From assembly GCA_965198715.1 (NCBI GenBank), contig CBDAPV010000002.1:1880190-1944189 (forward strand): 64,000 nucleotides of DNA, read 5' to 3'. The notes under the pieces are model-generated. The model ran no database searches. It was not told the origin of the DNA and saw only the letters and a list, made by a program, of their open reading frames with translations. Source of the stretch: RH-AL1 sp965198715 (lineage in GTDB: Bacteria > Pseudomonadota > Alphaproteobacteria > Rhizobiales > Beijerinckiaceae). The position numbers and the translations under genes were made by a program. This document shows, one piece after another, positions 60,344 to 64,000 of this stretch (the first letter of the stretch is position 1; every line of letters starts with the position of its first letter).

Positions 60344-61327
60344 CTAATGTCTTCCTGCGGCGACGAGCACCGCTTTGGCGACCGCATTGCGGCCGAGTTC
60401 AATCTTGAAGGCGTTGTCGCCGCACGGTTGTGCATCGCGGAAAGCGGCGGTACCGGCAGCGAAGGCGAGATCGCGCGTCAGCGTCTGCCCCTTCAGGACA
60501 TCGCCGGCCGCAGCGGAGCGCCAGGGCTTGCTTGCGACACCACCGAGGGCGATCCGCGCGTCGATGATCGTACCGCCGTCCATGTCCAGCGCGACGGCGG
60601 CAGAGACTACGGCATAGGCGTAAGAGCGCCTATCTCGCACTTTGAGGTAGGTCGAATAATGTCCGGCCGGCGTTGCCTGTACGAGGATTGCGGTGATGAT
60701 CTCACCCGGCTCCAGAGTGGTCTCGACCGCCGGATCTTCGCCATAGGGTCGGTGCAGATCGGCAAACGGGATGGTGCGGCGCCCGTTGGACGAGGCGATC
60801 TCGACGCTGGTGTCGAACGCGGCTAGCGTTGCGCCCCAGTCGCCGGGGTATGTGGCGATGCACTGCTTGGAGGCGCCAAACAGCACCATGTCACGGGTGT
60901 CGCCGTCGATTGCCGCGCAGCCGCTACCAGGTTGGCGCTTGTTGCAAGCCGAAGAGCCGTCACGGAAGTACGGGCAGCGGGTACGCTGCAGGATATTGCC
61001 GCCGACGGTCGCCGCGATCCGCAACTGCTGGGAAGCCGCAAGCTGCAGGCTTTCCACCAGGGCAGGATAGTTCGCTTTCAAATGCGCATCTTCAGCGACG
61101 TCGGCCATCCTGGCCAAGGCGCCGAAGCGCAGCACGGGACCGCTCGTGTCGAACGCGGACAGTTCCTCAAGGCGGCTGATATCGACGAGGCTGGATGGCG
61201 CCCAAAGGTCGCCGCGCAACAGGTCGACCATCGTAGTCCCACCCGCCAGGATTGCCGCGCCCGGCAGCGCCGCCGCGCGCAAGGCATCGTCCATCGAGGT
61301 GGCGCGATGATAGGTGAAAGGCTGCAT
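60344..61327 (-). CDS. Molybdenum hydroxylase FAD subunit (PaoB-like, extra 4Fe-4S site)
   Basis: A 327-residue FAD-binding subunit that passes electrons between the Fe-S subunit and the acceptor. FAD-binding loops are AILAGGTTMVDLL at about 26-38 and AATVGGNILQRTRC at 105-118. Cys118, Cys128 and Cys137 in RCPYFRDGSSACNKRQPGSGC, with a further Cys in KQCIATYPGDW, match the extra [4Fe-4S] cluster known in PaoB and absent from classical xanthine dehydrogenases. The ATG at 61327 (MQPFTYHRA) lies 1 base after the upstream stop. This cluster supports a PaoABC-type enzyme rather than a xanthine dehydrogenase. Confidence 0.92.
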   Translation of the reverse strand: MQPFTYHRATSMDDALRAAALPGAAILAGGTTMVDLLRGDLWAPSSLVDISRLEELSAFDTSGPVLRFGALARMADVAEDAHLKANYPALVESLQLAASQQLRIAATVGGNILQRTRCPYFRDGSSACNKRQPGSGCAAIDGDTRDMVLFGASKQCIATYPGDWGATLAAFDTSVEIASSNGRRTIPFADLHRPYGEDPAVETTLEPGEIITAILVQATPAGHYSTYLKVRDRRSYAYAVVSAAVALDMDGGTIIDARIALGGVASKPWRSAAAGDVLKGQTLTRDLAFAAGTAAFRDAQPCGDNAFKIELGRNAVAKAVLVAAGRH

Positions 61328-61328
61328 G

Positions 61329-61844
61329 TCAGGCGCCCTGTCCGGTTGCCGAGCCTTGACCGGCAATCTCGCGGATCGCCGACACGATGTTGGGGTAGGC
61401 ACCGCAGCGGCACAGGTTGCCACTCATGTACTCTCGGATCTCGCCATCGCTGCCGGCATGGCCCTCCGCGACGCAGGCCACCGCGGCCATGATCTGTCCC
61501 GGCGTGCAGTAGCCACACTGCAACGCGTCATGGGCAACGAAGGCGGCCTGCATCGGGTGCAGCGTGCCATCGGACCCGGACAGGCCTTCGATCGTCGTGA
61601 TCTCGCGGCCCTCGGCCATGGCGGCCAGCATCAGGCAGCTCAGCTGACGACGCCCATCGACATGGATTGTGCAAGCGCCGCAGGTTCCGTGGTTGCAACC
61701 GACCTTGGTCCCCATGAGGCCGAGGTGCTCGCGCAAGGCGTCCAGCAAGGTTGTCCGAACGTCGAGCTCAAGGTCGTGGGTGCGACCATTGATGTGAAGG
61801 CGCAAGCCTGGCCGCGTTTCAGACGGAGCGAGGACGTCAGACAT
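61329..61844 (-). CDS. Molybdenum hydroxylase 2Fe-2S subunit (PaoA-like)
   Basis: A 171-residue iron-sulfur subunit. The plant-type ferredoxin cluster ligands are Cys50, Cys55, Cys58 and Cys70 in GCNHGTCGACTIHVDG...LSC; the second all-helical [2Fe-2S] domain has QCGYCTPGQ and CRCGAYPNIV. E. coli PaoA carries a twin-arginine signal and the enzyme is periplasmic; here the N-terminus (MSDVLAPSETRPGLRLHING) has no signal, so this enzyme is expected in the cytoplasm. It is the first gene of the operon. No XdhC/PaoD-type chaperone gene lies within the window on either side. Confidence 0.92.
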   Translation of the reverse strand: MSDVLAPSETRPGLRLHINGRTHDLELDVRTTLLDALREHLGLMGTKVGCNHGTCGACTIHVDGRRQLSCLMLAAMAEGREITTIEGLSGSDGTLHPMQAAFVAHDALQCGYCTPGQIMAAVACVAEGHAGSDGEIREYMSGNLCRCGAYPNIVSAIREIAGQGSATGQGA

Positions 61845-62041
61845 CAGACAGGCCTTCGTATGAGACGTGCAGCCAATCGAATTTCGCGTCCATGGTTGCC
61901 GGTGGCACGAAATGCCTCATGTGTCCGACATCATGAGTGAGGTGGCGCGCTCCGATCGCCATCGTTTGTGTGGGGTTCAGGCCGTAGCGGGCCTCCGTTG
62001 CCATCGGCATGCTCCCAGTCGAGTCAAAGCTTGAGTGTTCG

Positions 62042-63015
62042 TCAAACTTCAGTCGGCTTTCCGCGAGACCTCACTTTCCCGACGAGCGTCATCCGCTTGC
62101 CGAGCCCAGGCACGGCTAAGGTGGCTGCGTCCATCCTGCGCCGGTGCCCGCCCGTGCCGTAGATCTTGTATGTGGGCGTGAAGAGTTCCGGCCCCGGGTG
62201 CAGGACGTCGTGGGGGAAGTAGGCTTTGAAGTTCGAGGCCGGCGCGTAGGTGCGCACCGAAGACGGCGTGGCCTCGGCAGCCGGCTGCACCAGCGTACCG
62301 TCACCCTTCACGGCGTCCTCGTTGCGATCGGACAGCGTCTCGGTGATGGTACGGGTGACCCTGGTGCTCGCTTGACCTGCCGCCGTGCCGATCTGGCTGC
62401 CGCGGGCGTAGGCGATGATGTTGTTGGAGCTGCTGCCGTTGGACGTGATGGTGCTGACGATCGCGCCGGTCGAGCTGTTGATCGTGGTCGCGACCGGATT
62501 CGGCGACAGCGGATTGATCGCCGACGCGATCGTGTCGAGCGTCGTCGGGTTGATGGTCGTCACGATCCTGCCGGGGGTCGTCGGATTGATGGTCGAGACG
62601 ATCGTGTAGGGCGCGTAGGGATTGTAGCTCGTGATCGCCGGATTGACGCTCGACACGAAGGCGTTGGGCAAGTTGGGATTGAAGGTCGAGACGATCACGG
62701 TCGGCATCGTCGAGCTGGAGACCGACGAAATCGCGCTGATCGTGGCGGGGTTGAAGGTAGAAACGATCGTGCTCGGCACCGCCGTGTTGCTGGTCGGCGT
62801 CGCCGGGTTCACGGTCAATACGATGGTGGTGGGCTGGTTCGGTTGATCGTCGACACGATCGTGGTCAGCGCGGTGGGAGAGGGCACTTCCTGAGCATTCG
62901 CCGCCGAACCGCACGCCAGCTCGACCAGGGTCATCGCGCCCAGGACAGCCGTGGCGACGCCGACGGCGAGCGAACGCCCGCACCCGCCGCGCTAGGTGTA
63001 AGGATTGAAGTCCAC
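62042..63015 (-). pseudogene. Disrupted secreted repeat protein with TIVSTINP-like tandem repeats
   Basis: Read from a GTG at 63015 (AAGGGGGG upstream) the frame gives VDFNPYT, a TAG at 62992-62994, then RGGCGRSLAVGVATAVLGAM and TLVELACGSAANAQ, a clear export signal, and EVPSPTALTTIVSTIN. A one-base deletion near 62841 (AACCGAAC for AACCCGAAC) shifts the rest into the long frame ending at 62042. That frame carries about 12 imperfect repeats of the type TIVSTINPxTP, then a Ser/Asn-rich part and a basic C-terminus (FKAYFPHDVLHPGPELFTPTYK). Without these two changes the product would be a 320-residue exported repeat protein. No family is known. Confidence 0.55.
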
Positions 63016-63278
63016 GAAAAGCCCCCCTTACCGAATTGGACATCAATACGATAATCCCGCGCGCCCTCCCCCCAAGCGTATCGCGCGATCTCGCTGCCGA
63101 ACTTCGCGAGAGTGGTGCTGCAGCAACATAGACGAAAGGATTGAGCGGCAGGATTGCGACGGACCAGGCGCGCCCGAAGCAACGGCCTGCGCGCGGTTTC
63201 CGCCCAGCCGTTCAGCAAAACGCAAGCAGCCCGCTCTAGCCTAGGGGCGGCGCCGCTCGGGCGCGGCGGAGCGACGGC

Positions 63279-64000
63279 GTGGACGCACTCACGATCAGGG
63301 GACTGGCCAAGAGCTTCGATCGGCCGGCGGTGCGCGAGCTCGACCTGACGCTGCGCGCCGGCGAGTTCTACGCGCTGCTCGGCCCCAATGGTGCCGGCAA
63401 GACCACCACGCTGCGCATGACCGCCGGCCTGCTGCGGCCCGACGCCGGCTCGATCGCGATCTTCGGCATCGACGCGCTGAGACACCCGATCGAGGCCAAG
63501 CGGATCACCGCCTGGCTGCCCGACGAGCCGATGCTCTACGACAAGCTGAGCCCGGTGGAATACCTCGAGTTCGTCGCCGGCCTCTGGTCGGTCGCGCCCG
63601 CGGCGGCCCGGCGCGAGGCCGAGGCGCTGATCGCGCTGCTCGGCCTCGGCCCCCACGCGCACGAGCGCTGCGGCGGCTTCTCCAAGGGCATGCGCCAGAA
63701 GGTGGCGCTGGCCGGCGCGCTGGTGCACGACCCGCGCCTGATCATCCTCGACGAGCCGCTCACCGGGCTCGACGCCGGCGCCGCGCGCCAGGTCAAGAAC
63801 GTGCTGCTGGCCCGCGTCGCCGCCGGCTGCACGGTGGTGATGACCACCCACATCCTCGAGGTCGCCGAGCGCATGGCCGAGCGCATCGGCATCATCGCCG
63901 GGGGGCGCCTCGTCGCCGAGGGCACGCTGGCCGAGCTGCGCGCCCGCTCCGGCGCGATCGCCGCCGACGCCAGCCTCGAGGACGTCTTCCTCGATCTCGT
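63279..64000 (+). CDS. ABC transporter ATP-binding protein (3' end outside the window)
   Basis: The frame from the GTG at 63279 (GGAG upstream) stays open to the window end, at least 240 residues. Walker A is LLGPNGAGKTTTLRM near 35-48, the signature is GGFSKGMRQKVALAGAL near 135-150, Walker B is LIILDEPLTGLD near 157-168, and the H-loop is MTTHILEVAERM. The pattern is that of CcmA/NatA-type exporters (COG1131). The membrane partner is probably encoded just outside. It starts 264 bases from the disrupted repeat-protein gene, in a divergent arrangement. Confidence 0.9.
   Translation, partial: MDALTIRGLAKSFDRPAVRELDLTLRAGEFYALLGPNGAGKTTTLRMTAGLLRPDAGSIAIFGIDALRHPIEAKRITAWLPDEPMLYDKLSPVEYLEFVAGLWSVAPAAARREAEALIALLGLGPHAHERCGGFSKGMRQKVALAGALVHDPRLIILDEPLTGLDAGAARQVKNVLLARVAAGCTVVMTTHILEVAERMAERIGIIAGGRLVAEGTLAELRARSGAIAADASLEDVFLDL

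Noticed and set aside
43904..63015. Possible recoding of TAG as a sense codon, suggested by in-frame TAGs in two exported-protein genes
   Set aside because: Ordinary intact genes here end in TAG (ftsY, nadD's neighbour DUF1254, the PaoB-like gene), prfA is intact, and one of the two genes also has a frameshift. Mutation or sequencing error is simpler.

Overview
The window reads as chromosomal DNA of a high-GC alphaproteobacterium, most likely in the order Hyphomicrobiales (Rhizobiales). Pointers are the hopanoid C-2 methylase HpnP, a FeuPQ-type two-component system, a RegBA-type redox two-component system, an Omp25/31-like outer-membrane barrel, a fused shikimate kinase/3-dehydroquinate synthase, and a candidate general-stress sigma factor (EcfG) promoter. 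The genus cannot be fixed from the sequence alone. No rRNA, tRNA or CRISPR array was seen. Genes are dense; most of the many long antisense frames are high-GC shadows of real genes.

Layout. 1-5 kb: a partial unknown gene, prfA, a DUF1289 protein and a three-gene operon (YegS-like lipid kinase, membrane protein, aldose 1-epimerase-like protein). 5-11 kb: a broken nucleotidyltransferase fragment, hpnP, an orphan response regulator, a 2H phosphoesterase and ftsY, with gene remnants between them. 11-14.7 kb: four DUF29 paralogues interleaved with an orphan MntA-like nucleotidyltransferase, a spermidine-synthase-like protein and a DUF2171 protein. 14.8-27 kb: glmU-glmS, the periplasmic-glucan pair opgG-opgH, a DEAD-box helicase and the feuP-feuQ system with a PepSY protein upstream. 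27-40.5 kb: YcgN, PBP1A, DUF1214/DUF1254, proA-nadD, an Omp31-like barrel, aroKB-corC, a SIMPL protein, a VOC protein and rlmN.

40.5-48.4 kb is an accessory, partly decayed region. It has a PilZ gene behind an EcfG-like promoter, an IS630-family element, remnants of a DUF4129/DUF4350 locus, small secreted Gly/His-rich proteins, a cluster of palindromic repeats with a MITE-like element, a LysR regulator and a beta-carbonic anhydrase. 48.4-55.4 kb is one long operon, cyoABCD-surf1-regB-regA, which joins a quinol oxidase, its assembly factor and a redox-sensing regulator by stop/start overlaps. After a divergent MFS transporter come a full IS5-family copy with terminal repeats and target duplication, a PaoABC-like molybdenum hydroxylase operon, a disrupted secreted repeat protein and a partial ABC-transporter ATPase.

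The main systems concern the cell envelope and respiration: UDP-GlcNAc supply (glmUS), peptidoglycan (PBP1A), periplasmic glucans (opgGH) and their probable FeuPQ-type control, hopanoid methylation, and a quinol oxidase with its own redox regulator. The most notable structural observation is that a 104-107 bp repeat (two copies) ends in the same TAGAGCA termini as the resident IS630 element, which suggests a MITE mobilised by that transposase family.
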